Shown here: piece by piece, positions 8,515-16,933 of the stretch
How positions within the stretch are numbered: the stretch's first letter is position 1
How the letters are laid out: every line of letters starts with the position of its first letter
Assembly: GCF_004000905.1 (NCBI RefSeq)
Contig: NZ_BIMD01000001.1
Location: forward strand, 62,001-126,000
Length of the DNA: 64,000 nt
From: Paenibacillus humicus NBRC 102415
GTDB taxonomy: Bacteria; Bacillota; Bacilli; Paenibacillales; Paenibacillaceae
Direction: 5' to 3'
Translations under genes and position numbers: made by a program
Notes under the pieces: generated by a model
What the model was told of the DNA's origin: nothing
The model's database searches: none
The model's input: only the letters and a program-made list of their open reading frames with translations

Positions 8515-9981
8515 ATGACGGAGACGTCTGCGGGGCCGCGCAAGCTGGGCAACTGGATCGGAGGCTCGTGGAAGGAGGCCGCGGTCGGGACCGGGCAGGC
8601 GGAGGTGCGGAATCCGGCAACGGGAGAGGTGCTGGCCGTCGTGCCGATGTCCGGCCGCGCCGAGGTGGAGGATGCTGCCGCCGCCGCGCTGCTGGCGTTC
8701 CGGGACTGGCGCAAGGTGCCGGTGCCGGCCAGGGCAAGGCTGCTGTTCCGCTACCGGGAGCTGCTTCATGGCTGCCGGATGGAGCTTGCTGCGATCCTTA
8801 CAGCCGAGAACGGCAAATGCCTGGAGGAGGCTCTGGGCGAAGTGCAGCGCGGAATCGAATGCGTGGAATTCGCAGCTGGAGCGCCGACGCTGATGATGGG
8901 CAGCCAGCTGCCGGATATCGCGGGCGGCATCGAATCCGGCATGTACCGTTATCCGCTCGGCGTCGTCGCGGGCATAACCCCGTTCAATTTTCCGATGATG
9001 GTGCCATGCTGGATGTTTCCGCTGGCTGTCGCCTGCGGCAATGCGTTCCTATTGAAGCCGTCGGAGAAGACGCCTCTGCTCAGCTGCCGGCTTGCGGAGC
9101 TGTTCGCGGAAGCGGGCTTTCCGCCCGGCGTGCTCAATGTCGTGAACGGCTCGAAGGAGGCGGTCGACGCGCTCTTGGAGCATCCGGCTATCGCCGCGGT
9201 CAGCTTCGTCGGCTCGCAGCCTGCGGCTGCGGCCGTCCATGCCCGAGCGGCAGCGGCGGGCAAGCGCATCCAGGCGCTGGCAGGAGCGAAAAACCACTCC
9301 ATCGTGCTTGCGGATGCCGATCTCAAGGCCGCCGCGAGCCAGATCGCTGCGGCTGCATTCGGCTCCGCCGGCCAGCGCTGCATGGCCTGCTCCGTCGTCG
9401 CCGTGCAGGAGTCGGCGGCAGAGGCGTTCATGCCGCTGCTCCAAGACGCCGCCGAAGCTTTGATCGTCGGCGACGGAGCGAGGCCGGGGACTCCTATCGG
9501 TCCCCTCATCGACTGCGGCAGCCGCGACCGGGCGCTGAAGCTGCTGGAGCTCGCAATCCGGGACGGAGCGGCGCTGCTCATGGACGGCCGGAGGGGGGAG
9601 TGGAACTCGGATGAAGCTGCATTTCTCGGACCGACGATCGCAGTCGAGGTCACCCCGGATATGGCGATCTGGCAGGAGGAGCTGTTCGCGCCGATCCTAT
9701 GCGTGCTGACCGTGCCCGATCTGAAGGCTGGAATCGCGCTCGCGAACCGGTCGAGGTACGCGAACGGGGCTTGCCTGTTCACCGACAGCGCGGCTGCCGT
9801 ACGGGAGTTCCGCGAGGAAATGGACGCCGGCATGCTGGGCGTAAATCTCGGCGTTCCGGCTCCGATGGCATTCTTTCCTTTTTCCGGAGCGAAAAGCTCC
9901 TTCTACGGCGATCTTCATGCCAACGGGCGGGACGGAGTCGAGTTCTACACCCGCAAAAAAATGGTGACGGCCCGGTATTGA
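8515..9981 (+). CDS. CoA-acylating (methyl)malonate-semialdehyde dehydrogenase
   Basis: 488 residues, the normal length for MMSDH/IolA-type enzymes. The catalytic Cys289 is in GQRCMA and the active-site region reads LAGAKNH, both typical of the CoA-dependent methylmalonate/malonate-semialdehyde dehydrogenase branch. GITPFNFPMMVPCW is the cofactor-binding segment. It should convert malonate semialdehyde (from beta-alanine) or methylmalonate semialdehyde (from thymine) to acetyl- or propionyl-CoA. It starts 13 bases after the nitrilase stop, behind GAGGAAGCGGAG. Confidence 0.88.
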   Translation: MTETSAGPRKLGNWIGGSWKEAAVGTGQAEVRNPATGEVLAVVPMSGRAEVEDAAAAALLAFRDWRKVPVPARARLLFRYRELLHGCRMELAAILTAENGKCLEEALGEVQRGIECVEFAAGAPTLMMGSQLPDIAGGIESGMYRYPLGVVAGITPFNFPMMVPCWMFPLAVACGNAFLLKPSEKTPLLSCRLAELFAEAGFPPGVLNVVNGSKEAVDALLEHPAIAAVSFVGSQPAAAAVHARAAAAGKRIQALAGAKNHSIVLADADLKAAASQIAAAAFGSAGQRCMACSVVAVQESAAEAFMPLLQDAAEALIVGDGARPGTPIGPLIDCGSRDRALKLLELAIRDGAALLMDGRRGEWNSDEAAFLGPTIAVEVTPDMAIWQEELFAPILCVLTVPDLKAGIALANRSRYANGACLFTDSAAAVREFREEMDAGMLGVNLGVPAPMAFFPFSGAKSSFYGDLHANGRDGVEFYTRKKMVTARY

Positions 9982-10012
9982 CCGGCGCCTGCGCCTAAAA
10001 GGAGCGAGTCTT

Positions 10013-11380
10013 ATGATTGAAGCCGGCCGTTCAGCCGCGGATCATATTGCGGCAGACCGCCGCGTCGTCTGGCACGGCATGCGTCCTTTCAAGGAAAACG
10101 ATGTGCCGCTGCTGATTACGGAAGCGAATGGATCTTGGATTACCGACTGCGAGGGCAACCGGTATCTGGACGGCATGTCCGGCCTCTGGTGCGTCAATGC
10201 GGGCTATGGACGGCAGGAGCTGGCCGATGCGGCATACCGGCAGCTGTCCTCCATGCCGTACTACCCGCTCACCCAAACGCATCTGCCGGCGATCCGGCTG
10301 GCGGAGAAGCTTGGCGAATGGCTTGAAGGCGATTACGTCGTGTTTTTCTCCAACAGCGGCTCGGAAGCGAACGAAGCGGCGTTCAAGATGGCGCGGCAAT
10401 ATCAGCAGCAGACCGGACATCCGTACCGGCACAAGTTCATTGCGCGCTATCGCGGCTATCACGGCAGCTCGCCGGGAGCTCTCTCCGCGACGGGGCAGGC
10501 CGTCCGCAAGCTCAAGTACGAGCCGCTTGCGCCGGGATTCCTGCATGTCCGCCCGCCGGACAGCTACCGAAGACCGGAGGGAATGAGCCGGGAAGCCCAT
10601 CAGCTCCAATGCGCGAGGGAAATCGAGGAGACGATCGTATGGGAGGGCGCGGATACGGTCGCCGGCGTCATCCTGGAGCCGGCTATTACCGGAGGCGGCA
10701 TCATCGTGCCCGACAAGGCGTACATGGAAGAGGTCAGACGGATCTGCACGCAGCACGGCGCGCTGATGATCGTTGACGAGGTCATCTGCGGCTTCGGCCG
10801 GTCGGGCCGCAGCTTCGGCCACCACAACTTCGGCGTCTCCCCGGACATCGTCACGATGGCCAAAGGGATCACAAGCGGTTATCTGCCGCTCGCCGCGACC
10901 GCCGTAAAGCGCGAAATCTATCAGGCTTTCTGCCAAAAGGGGGAATACGATCATCTGCGCCATGTCAATACGTTCGGGGGCCATCCGGCTTCCTGCGCGG
11001 TCGCGCTTGCCAATCTGGAGCTGATGGAAAGGGAGAAGCTGAGGGAACGCTCTTCCCTGCTGGGAGCAAGGCTCCTGGAGGAGCTCGGAGCGGCGCTGGC
11101 CGGACATCCTTTGGCGGGGGATGTCCGGGGCTTCGGGTTCATGGCGGGAATCGAGCTGGTGGAAGACAGGCAGAGCCGCAAGCCGGCCGCTCCCGATGTC
11201 GTGCAGGGAATCATAGACAGCTGCCGGCGCCGGGGGCTGATCATCGGGAAGAACGGAGATACCGTCGCCGGCTACAACAACGTGCTTACGCTCGCGCCGC
11301 CGCTGTCGAGCACAGACGAGGACTTGGATTTCCTGCTGGCGGCGCTTCTCGAAGCGCTGGAGGAAGCCTCTCCGGCGTGA
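10013..11380 (+). CDS. Class III omega-aminotransferase, probably beta-alanine:pyruvate type
   Basis: 455 residues with the full class III signature. D255 is in IVDEVICGFGRSG and the PLP-binding K284 is in MAKGITSGYLPL; the substrate-site loop ...MSGLWCVNAGYGR is typical of omega-amino acid:pyruvate aminotransferases. In this operon it would transaminate beta-alanine or 3-aminoisobutyrate to the semialdehyde used by the adjacent dehydrogenase. The ribosome site is AAAAGGAG. The last 109 bases are antisense to the C-terminal coding region of the regulator gene. Confidence 0.88.
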   Translation: MIEAGRSAADHIAADRRVVWHGMRPFKENDVPLLITEANGSWITDCEGNRYLDGMSGLWCVNAGYGRQELADAAYRQLSSMPYYPLTQTHLPAIRLAEKLGEWLEGDYVVFFSNSGSEANEAAFKMARQYQQQTGHPYRHKFIARYRGYHGSSPGALSATGQAVRKLKYEPLAPGFLHVRPPDSYRRPEGMSREAHQLQCAREIEETIVWEGADTVAGVILEPAITGGGIIVPDKAYMEEVRRICTQHGALMIVDEVICGFGRSGRSFGHHNFGVSPDIVTMAKGITSGYLPLAATAVKREIYQAFCQKGEYDHLRHVNTFGGHPASCAVALANLELMEREKLRERSSLLGARLLEELGAALAGHPLAGDVRGFGFMAGIELVEDRQSRKPAAPDVVQGIIDSCRRRGLIIGKNGDTVAGYNNVLTLAPPLSSTDEDLDFLLAALLEALEEASPA

Positions 11381-12660
11381 CGGGCGTCCGGCGTCTGCGG
11401 CTCAGGCTCCCGCAGCGAGCCGGGATGCAGCAGCATGTAGGCGCGCAGCGCGACCTGCACGGCCAGTCTCCGTTCCGGCATGTGCCAGAAGGATCCAAGC
11501 AGCTCGCCGATGCGCTCCAGCCGGTAATAGAGCGACTGGCGCACGATGTACAATCTGCGGGCGGCCTCCTGCTTGTTGCCCTCCGCGTCGAGATACACCT
11601 TCAGCGTCAGCAGCAGCTCGCTTCCCTTGAGACGGTCGGCCAAAAGGAGCGGCCCGAGATGCCTGTCGACGAAGTCTTCCAGCCTGCTGCCGTCATTGAG
11701 GGCAGGCAGCAGCTGCAGCACTCCGAGCTCCTCGTAGAACAGGCAAGGAGACTTGCTGCGGCCGGCTGCGCCGGCGAGATCGAGAGCGAGCTGCGCCTGC
11801 CGGCGGCTTTCGGCAGCTCCTTGGCGGCCGGCCAGGGCTTCGCCTGCCCCCGCAGCCCGCGGCTGCCATTCGGCCAGCCGCAGCAGCGCGTTTTCGAGAA
11901 GGCGGCGGCATGTCTCGGCAGCCGAGGCATCGGCGATGACGAGGGTGATGCGCGCGCCGTCGCCGTCCGCAAGACAAGGCGAGCCGGTCCGTTCCAGCTC
12001 GCGCTTCAGCAGATAAGCGGCCTCGGTGATGCAGCCGGCAGCTCCGGGGAGGAGAGCGGCCGTATCGCGGCGGCGGCCGGTGCCCGCTCCGAGCTCGAGC
12101 AGCACCGTGCGGCACGGCAGCCTCTCGAAAGGCTGCAGCAGCGGATCGCTCCGCCAAGCCTCGTTACCGGGTCCGTACTCATTGGCTTGCAGCAGCCAGC
12201 CGATTCTCTCCTTGTCCGGACGCTCCCGGGCATGCGGCAGCTGCCTGCGGCTGCCGCTCTGAAGCCCGAGGATGAGGCGGTGAAAATCATGAGTGATATC
12301 GACGTAGCGCACTTTGCCGGAAAAAACGATGAGCGGGAAGCCGGCTTCTTCAGCTTGCACAATCCATTCCTCGGGAAGGCATGCCATATAGGGGCCAAGC
12401 TCGATGCACAGGCACGCGGCTCCGCGGCGGATCAGCGTAGCCAGGAAGCGGCGGCGTTCGGCCGCCTCTCCCCGAAATCCGACCCCGGTCGTCAGAATCA
12501 TTTCTCCGCCGTGCAGAAGCTCATCGGCTTCGGATATTTCCAGAATGTGGACCCAGCGGATCTCCCGATCCAGGCCGCTGGAGCCGGCTGCCACCAAGGC
12601 TTGGGCAAAGTGGGGACTGAGAAGCGTATCGCGGACGGTAAGAGGGCGTTGGACCGGCAT
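11272..12660 (-). CDS. PucR family transcriptional regulator
   Basis: 462 residues. The N-terminal PucR domain (T-V-R-D-T-L-L-S; later IRWVHILE and GGEMILTTGVGF) is followed by a GGDEF-like middle domain. The C-terminal PucR-type helix-turn-helix reads KVYLDAEGNKQEAARRL...RQSLYYRLERI. Relatives control purine/pyrimidine catabolism (PucR in Bacillus, RutR-like roles elsewhere). The ATG at 12660 is 6 bases after AAGGAGG; the ATG at 12666 abuts it. The C-terminal tail is Ser-rich and runs 109 bases into the convergent aminotransferase gene. It is the obvious regulator of this island. Confidence 0.88.
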   Translation of the reverse strand: MPVQRPLTVRDTLLSPHFAQALVAAGSSGLDREIRWVHILEISEADELLHGGEMILTTGVGFRGEAAERRRFLATLIRRGAACLCIELGPYMACLPEEWIVQAEEAGFPLIVFSGKVRYVDITHDFHRLILGLQSGSRRQLPHARERPDKERIGWLLQANEYGPGNEAWRSDPLLQPFERLPCRTVLLELGAGTGRRRDTAALLPGAAGCITEAAYLLKRELERTGSPCLADGDGARITLVIADASAAETCRRLLENALLRLAEWQPRAAGAGEALAGRQGAAESRRQAQLALDLAGAAGRSKSPCLFYEELGVLQLLPALNDGSRLEDFVDRHLGPLLLADRLKGSELLLTLKVYLDAEGNKQEAARRLYIVRQSLYYRLERIGELLGSFWHMPERRLAVQVALRAYMLLHPGSLREPEPQTPDARHAGEASSSASRSAASRKSKSSSVLDSGGASVSTLL

Positions 12661-12770
12661 AAGCATCCTCCTTATTGCTGGTTCGATTATAAGCTTCCGA
12701 TTTCTGTAGCTGTCTCTGTGGGGGAAACGGACGTGCAGGCACGGATGATCGAAAGAGGAAAGGAGAAGAA

Positions 12771-12785
12771 GTAAGATTATCTTAC
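12771..12785. promoter_or_regulatory. Putative operator 1: perfect 7-1-7 palindrome
   Basis: GTAAGAT-T-ATCTTAC, a perfect inverted repeat in the pucR/carbamoylase divergent region, 29 bases before the predicted -35 of the carbamoylase operon. It is a candidate site for the PucR-type regulator. Confidence 0.5.
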
Positions 12786-12813
12786 ATCAAAAGAGGGGAA
12801 TGGAAAATAAATA

Positions 12814-12842
12814 TTCAAAAAATTCGGAAAATTGAGTATGAT
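12814..12842 (+). promoter_or_regulatory. Predicted sigma-A promoter of the carbamoylase-preTA-hydA operon
   Basis: TTCAAA (12814-12819), 17 bases, TATGAT (12837-12842). The region is markedly AT-rich compared with its surroundings. Confidence 0.55.
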
Positions 12843-12847
12843 ACGTT

Positions 12848-12861
12848 ATGTAACCTTACAT
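12848..12861. promoter_or_regulatory. Putative operator 2: ATGTAA-CC-TTACAT palindrome at the transcription start
   Basis: A perfect 6-2-6 inverted repeat centred just past the -10, where a bound repressor would block initiation. It shares the GTAA...TTAC core with operator 1. Confidence 0.5.
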
Positions 12862-12884
12862 TACGCTTCGAGGGAGGAAGCCCA

Positions 12885-14186
12885 ATGAAGGAAGCCGGAG
12901 CAGCCGTATCGATTGAACGACTGCGTTCGAGAATTGCCAGTCTGGGGCGGATCGGAGCGATAGGCGCCACCTCGGCCAGCCGGCCGGCCATGAGCGCTCT
13001 TGATGCGCAGGCGCGGGAAACCGTACGGAGCTGGATGGAGGAGGCGGGGATGAAAGCTCGGGTCGACGCCTTCGGAAACTTGATCGGGAGGATGGAAGGC
13101 ATGGAAGACGGCCCTGTCCTCATGCTGGGATCGCATATCGATACGCAGCCGAATGCGGGTCTTTATGACGGCGTCGCAGGGGTGGTCGGCGCGATCGAAG
13201 CGGTGCAGCTCCTGCGCGATTCGGGAGAGCCGCCTCAAGGCCCCGTCGAGGTGGCCGTCTTTTCCGACGAGGAAGGCTGCAGGTTCGACAAGGGCTTGTT
13301 CGGATCGAGAGGACTTGCCGGCAGGCTGGAGGAGGGGGAACTTGACCGAACGGACGCTCAAGGCGTCACGAGGCGCGAGGCGCTGCTGACATTCGGCGGG
13401 GACCCAGGCCGCTTCGCGGAAGATGCCTGCTCTCCGGGCGCCGTCAAGGCCTATCTGGAGCTGCACATCGAGCAGGGACCCGTGCTGGAGTCCCTGAACG
13501 CATCATGCGGACTCGTCACCGGCATCTCGGGTCCGCTCTGGTGGACCGTCGAGCTGCGGGGATTCGCCGGCCACGCAGGCTCCGTGCCGATGGCGATGCG
13601 CCGGGACGCGCTGGCGGGAGCGGCGGCGGTCATTGCCGGGCTGCAGGAGCTTCTTCGCGGCGAGGAGGGCTCGCCGGCCGTGGGCACGGTCGGCTCGCTA
13701 CATGTCTATCCGAATTCCCGCAACGTCATTCCGGAGAGGGTCCGGTTCACGGTCGACCTGAGGGATATGGACATGTCGAGGCGCGGCAGGCTGGAGCGTC
13801 GGCTCCGCCTTCTCATCGCGGACAAGGCGGCCGACAACGGCTTGGAATGGGACCTTGTCGTCGATACGGACAGCGAGCCCCGCTATTGCGATCCGGACTT
13901 GATGGCTGCCGTCAGGGAAGCGGCGGCCGAAGCGGGCCTGCCGCTGCCGGAGCTGATGAGCGGTCCGTTCCACGATGCGCTTGCGATGTCGCATGTGTGC
14001 CCGTACGCCATGATCTTCATCCGCTCGCGCGATGGAATCAGCCATAATCCGCTTGAATATTCGAGCCCGGAGGATATCGCGGCAGGCACGGAGCTGCTGG
14101 CCCGGACGCTCATGCGCCTGGCGGCCCGGCCGCCGTACGGGGAAGGAGGACGGCGCGATGGGAATCGACAAGCTGAGAAGCTTTGA
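12885..14186 (+). CDS. M20-type N-carbamoyl-beta-alanine / N-carbamoyl-amino-acid amidohydrolase
   Basis: 433 residues of the Zn/Mn-dependent hydantoinase/carbamoylase (AmaB/PydC) family. Metal ligands are recognisable: H in LGSHIDTQ, D in LYDGVAGV, E-E in SDEEGCRF, H in YLELHIEQGP, and the C-terminal SHNPLEY His. It hydrolyses N-carbamoyl-beta-amino or L-amino acids released by the dihydropyrimidinase. First gene of the second pyrimidine operon, with GAGGGAGG before the ATG. Its 3' end overlaps preT by 29 bases. Confidence 0.88.
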   Translation: MKEAGAAVSIERLRSRIASLGRIGAIGATSASRPAMSALDAQARETVRSWMEEAGMKARVDAFGNLIGRMEGMEDGPVLMLGSHIDTQPNAGLYDGVAGVVGAIEAVQLLRDSGEPPQGPVEVAVFSDEEGCRFDKGLFGSRGLAGRLEEGELDRTDAQGVTRREALLTFGGDPGRFAEDACSPGAVKAYLELHIEQGPVLESLNASCGLVTGISGPLWWTVELRGFAGHAGSVPMAMRRDALAGAAAVIAGLQELLRGEEGSPAVGTVGSLHVYPNSRNVIPERVRFTVDLRDMDMSRRGRLERRLRLLIADKAADNGLEWDLVVDTDSEPRYCDPDLMAAVREAAAEAGLPLPELMSGPFHDALAMSHVCPYAMIFIRSRDGISHNPLEYSSPEDIAAGTELLARTLMRLAARPPYGEGGRRDGNRQAEKL

Positions 14187-15531
14187 GGAGGCGGGCGGCC
14201 CATTCGCCGAGCTGACGCTGCCGCTAAGCCGCGCCGCCGCTATGGAAGAATCCAACCGCTGCCTGTACTGCTATGATGCGCCCTGCATCCGGGCCTGTCC
14301 GACCGGCATCGACGTGCCTGCCTTCATCAAGCGCATCGCAACGGGCAATACGGCCGGTGCCGCTTATACAATCCTGGACGCCAATCCCTTGGGAGCGAGC
14401 TGCGCGCGCGTCTGTCCGACGGAGCTGCTCTGCGAAGGGGCCTGCGTGCTCGGCGGCCCGTCTACGCCGATCATGATCGGCAGGCTGCAGCGCTATGCTA
14501 CGGACGATGCCGCCGCGAGCGGACGCCAGCTGTTCCAGGCCGGCGAGCCGAATGGACGCAGCGTCGCTGTCGTCGGCAGCGGCCCGGCGGGACTGTCGGC
14601 CGCCCGCGAGCTCGCGAGAGGCGGCTTCAAGGTTGTCGTCTATGAAGCCAAGGCCGAGGCGGGAGGGCTCGGGCATTCCGGAATCGTCTCCTTCCGCCTC
14701 CCGCCTCATGTGCCCCGCTGGGAAATTTCCCAGATCGAGGGGCTTGGCGTCGAGATCCGCACCGGCGTCCGCATCGGCGGCTCGGTGAGCGCGCAAGAGC
14801 TGCTGGGCGGGTATGACGCGGTTCTGCTTGCGGCAGGCATGGGATATGTGCCTCCGCTCGGACTGCCGGGAGAGGAGCTGGATGGCGTCTACGACGCGAT
14901 CCGCCTCATCGAGACGACGAAATCGGGCCGCATCCCCTCGAGGCTGGAAGGAGCGCGGGTCGCCGTCATCGGAGCCGGCAATACGGCCGTCGATGCGGCG
15001 ACGAGCGCGCTGAGGCTCGGCGCGGCTTCCGTCCGCATCGTCTATCGGCGGACGCAAGCGGAGATGACGGCTTATCCGTTCGAATACGAGTTCGCCAAGC
15101 GGGAGGGAGTGGAATTCCGCTGGCTCACCCTACCGGTCGGCATTGCCGGCGACGGTTCGGGAGGAGTCGCCGGACTGGATTGCGTGCGGCTGGAGCTGAC
15201 CGGGGAGCGGGGACGGGACGGCCGGAAAATTCCGGTTCCGCTTCCTTCCTCGGAGTTCCGCATGGCAGCGGATGCGGTCATTTTGGCTACGGGACAGCAA
15301 AGGCTGATCTCTCTTTCGGAGCAGTTCGGCCTTCGCCATGAACGCGGAATTCCGGAGGTCGACCCCCTCACCGGGAGAACTTCTCATCCGCGGGTCTATG
15401 CGGCAGGGGATATGATCCACGGCTCCGGAGCCGGGGAAGCGACCGTCGTCTCGGCGGCGGAGCAGGGCAAGCGGGCCGCCGCGGCGATCGCCTCCGCTCT
15501 GGCGGGGGGGACGGAAGCTGCGGCCGGATGA
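14158..15531 (+). CDS. preT: NAD(P)-dependent dihydropyrimidine dehydrogenase, flavin/Fe-S subunit PreT
   Basis: 457 residues resembling the N-terminal half of dihydropyrimidine dehydrogenase and glutamate synthase small subunits. Two cysteine clusters for [4Fe-4S] are present (C35, C38, C43, C47 and C82, C86, C92, C96). An FAD-binding GSGPAG lies near 140 and a second dinucleotide fold (VAVIGAGNTAVD) near 255. It passes electrons from NAD(P)H to PreA. The start at 14158 has GGAAGGAGGA upstream and lies inside the end of the carbamoylase gene; longer in-frame extensions are spurious. Confidence 0.9.
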   Translation: MGIDKLRSFEEAGGPFAELTLPLSRAAAMEESNRCLYCYDAPCIRACPTGIDVPAFIKRIATGNTAGAAYTILDANPLGASCARVCPTELLCEGACVLGGPSTPIMIGRLQRYATDDAAASGRQLFQAGEPNGRSVAVVGSGPAGLSAARELARGGFKVVVYEAKAEAGGLGHSGIVSFRLPPHVPRWEISQIEGLGVEIRTGVRIGGSVSAQELLGGYDAVLLAAGMGYVPPLGLPGEELDGVYDAIRLIETTKSGRIPSRLEGARVAVIGAGNTAVDAATSALRLGAASVRIVYRRTQAEMTAYPFEYEFAKREGVEFRWLTLPVGIAGDGSGGVAGLDCVRLELTGERGRDGRKIPVPLPSSEFRMAADAVILATGQQRLISLSEQFGLRHERGIPEVDPLTGRTSHPRVYAAGDMIHGSGAGEATVVSAAEQGKRAAAAIASALAGGTEAAAG

Positions 15532-15540
15532 CAGCAGCGC

Positions 15541-15610
15541 CGTCAGAAGACTGCGAGGCTTCCAGAAGACAGCGGGGCTGCCAGAAGACAGCAAGGCCGG
15601 CAGATGACTA
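15541..15610 (+). repeat. Three tandem 19-bp repeats between preT and preA
   Basis: Units begin at 15544, 15563 and 15582 with the core CAGAAGAC(T/A)GC and differ at a few positions; a partial fourth copy (CAGATGAC) follows at 15601. They fill most of the only sizeable gap inside the operon. Confidence 0.7.
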
Positions 15611-15646
15611 GTGAACGTCCCAGGTCCACCGACAGGAGGCGAAGGC

Positions 15647-16933
15647 ATGGCCGATTTATCGATTTCCATGGCGGGAATCACATCGCCGAACCCGTTCTGG
15701 CTGGCGTCCGCTCCGCCTACCAATACAGGGTATCAGGTGCAGAGAGCGTTTGAAGCCGGCTGGGGAGGAGCGGTCTGGAAAACGCTCGGCGAGCCGATCA
15801 TCAATACGTCCTCCCGCTTCGCGGCCGTCCACTACGGCGGGAGGCGCGTGGCCGGCTTCAACAATATCGAGTTGATTTCCGACAGGCCGCTGGAAGTGAA
15901 TCTGCGGGAAATCAGGGAAACGAAAAGGCTTTATCCGAAGCACGCTGTGGTCGCCTCGCTGATGGTCGAGCCGAAGCGGGAGAAGTGGCATGAGATCGTG
16001 AAGCGCGTCGAGGATGCGGGAGTGGATGGACTGGAGCTCAACTTCGGCTGTCCGCACGGAATGGCGGAGCGCGGCATGGGCGCGGCATCGGGGCAGCAGC
16101 CGGATCTCGTCGAGATGCAGACGCTGTGGGCCAAGGAAGCCGCCTCGACGCCGGTGATCGTGAAGCTGACCCCTAACATTACGGACGTCAGGATAACGGC
16201 CCGCCATGCGGTACTTGGCGGCGCGGACGCGGTCAGCCTGATCAACACGATCAACAGCTTGGCCGGAGTCGACCTCGATACGTGGAACACCGTTCCCCAT
16301 GTCGGCGGCCTGGGAGCGCATGGAGGCTACTGCGGCCCGGCCGTGAAGCCGATCGCCTTGAACATGGTGGCGGAATGCGCCCGGGATTCCGAGATAGGCG
16401 TGCCGATCTCCGGCATCGGGGGGATCTCCTCCTGGCAGGATGCGGTCGAGTTCATGCTGATGGGCGCTTCGGGCGTGCAGGTATGCACGGCGGCGATGCA
16501 CCACGGCTTTCGGATCGTCGGGGACATGATCGACGGCCTGAACCGGTATCTGGACGACAAGGGGCTGGCAGCGGCGAGCGAGCTGACCGGCCGCAGCGTC
16601 GGCCGCTACGGAGACTGGGGCGATCTGGATCTCAACTACAGAGTCGTCGCGCGGATCGATACGGCGGCCTGCATCAACTGCAACAAATGCCATATCGCCT
16701 GCGAGGACGCTTCGCATCAATGCATCGACATGCTGACAGGAAGCGGCGGCAAGCCGTTCCTGCAGGTGAGGGAAGAGGATTGCGTCGGCTGCAACCTCTG
16801 CTCGATCGTCTGCCCGGCCGACGGCGCGATCGAGATGGTGGAGCTGCCGGGAGCCGCGCCCCTTACGTGGAATGAACGCCAGCGGGCGCTGGAGAAGCTG
16901 AATGCCGATTCGGCCGAGATGGAGGCGGTATGA
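15647..16933 (+). CDS. preA: NAD(P)-dependent dihydropyrimidine dehydrogenase catalytic subunit PreA
   Basis: 428 residues. The FMN-binding dihydroorotate-dehydrogenase-like barrel carries the active-site Cys135 in FGCPHGMAERGMG, the loop that holds the general acid in DPD. The C-terminus holds two [4Fe-4S] motifs (C342, C345, C348, C352; C379, C382, C385, C389). With PreT it reduces uracil/thymine to the 5,6-dihydro form. The start at 15647 has AGGAGG 7 bases upstream, preferred over an earlier GTG at 15611. The stop overlaps the next start (ATGA). Confidence 0.92.
   Translation: MADLSISMAGITSPNPFWLASAPPTNTGYQVQRAFEAGWGGAVWKTLGEPIINTSSRFAAVHYGGRRVAGFNNIELISDRPLEVNLREIRETKRLYPKHAVVASLMVEPKREKWHEIVKRVEDAGVDGLELNFGCPHGMAERGMGAASGQQPDLVEMQTLWAKEAASTPVIVKLTPNITDVRITARHAVLGGADAVSLINTINSLAGVDLDTWNTVPHVGGLGAHGGYCGPAVKPIALNMVAECARDSEIGVPISGIGGISSWQDAVEFMLMGASGVQVCTAAMHHGFRIVGDMIDGLNRYLDDKGLAAASELTGRSVGRYGDWGDLDLNYRVVARIDTAACINCNKCHIACEDASHQCIDMLTGSGGKPFLQVREEDCVGCNLCSIVCPADGAIEMVELPGAAPLTWNERQRALEKLNADSAEMEAV

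Noticed and set aside
14032-14157. N-terminal extension of PreT inside the carbamoylase gene
   Set aside because: Sequence is Arg-rich out-of-frame carbamoylase; the ATG at 14158 has a strong ribosome site.
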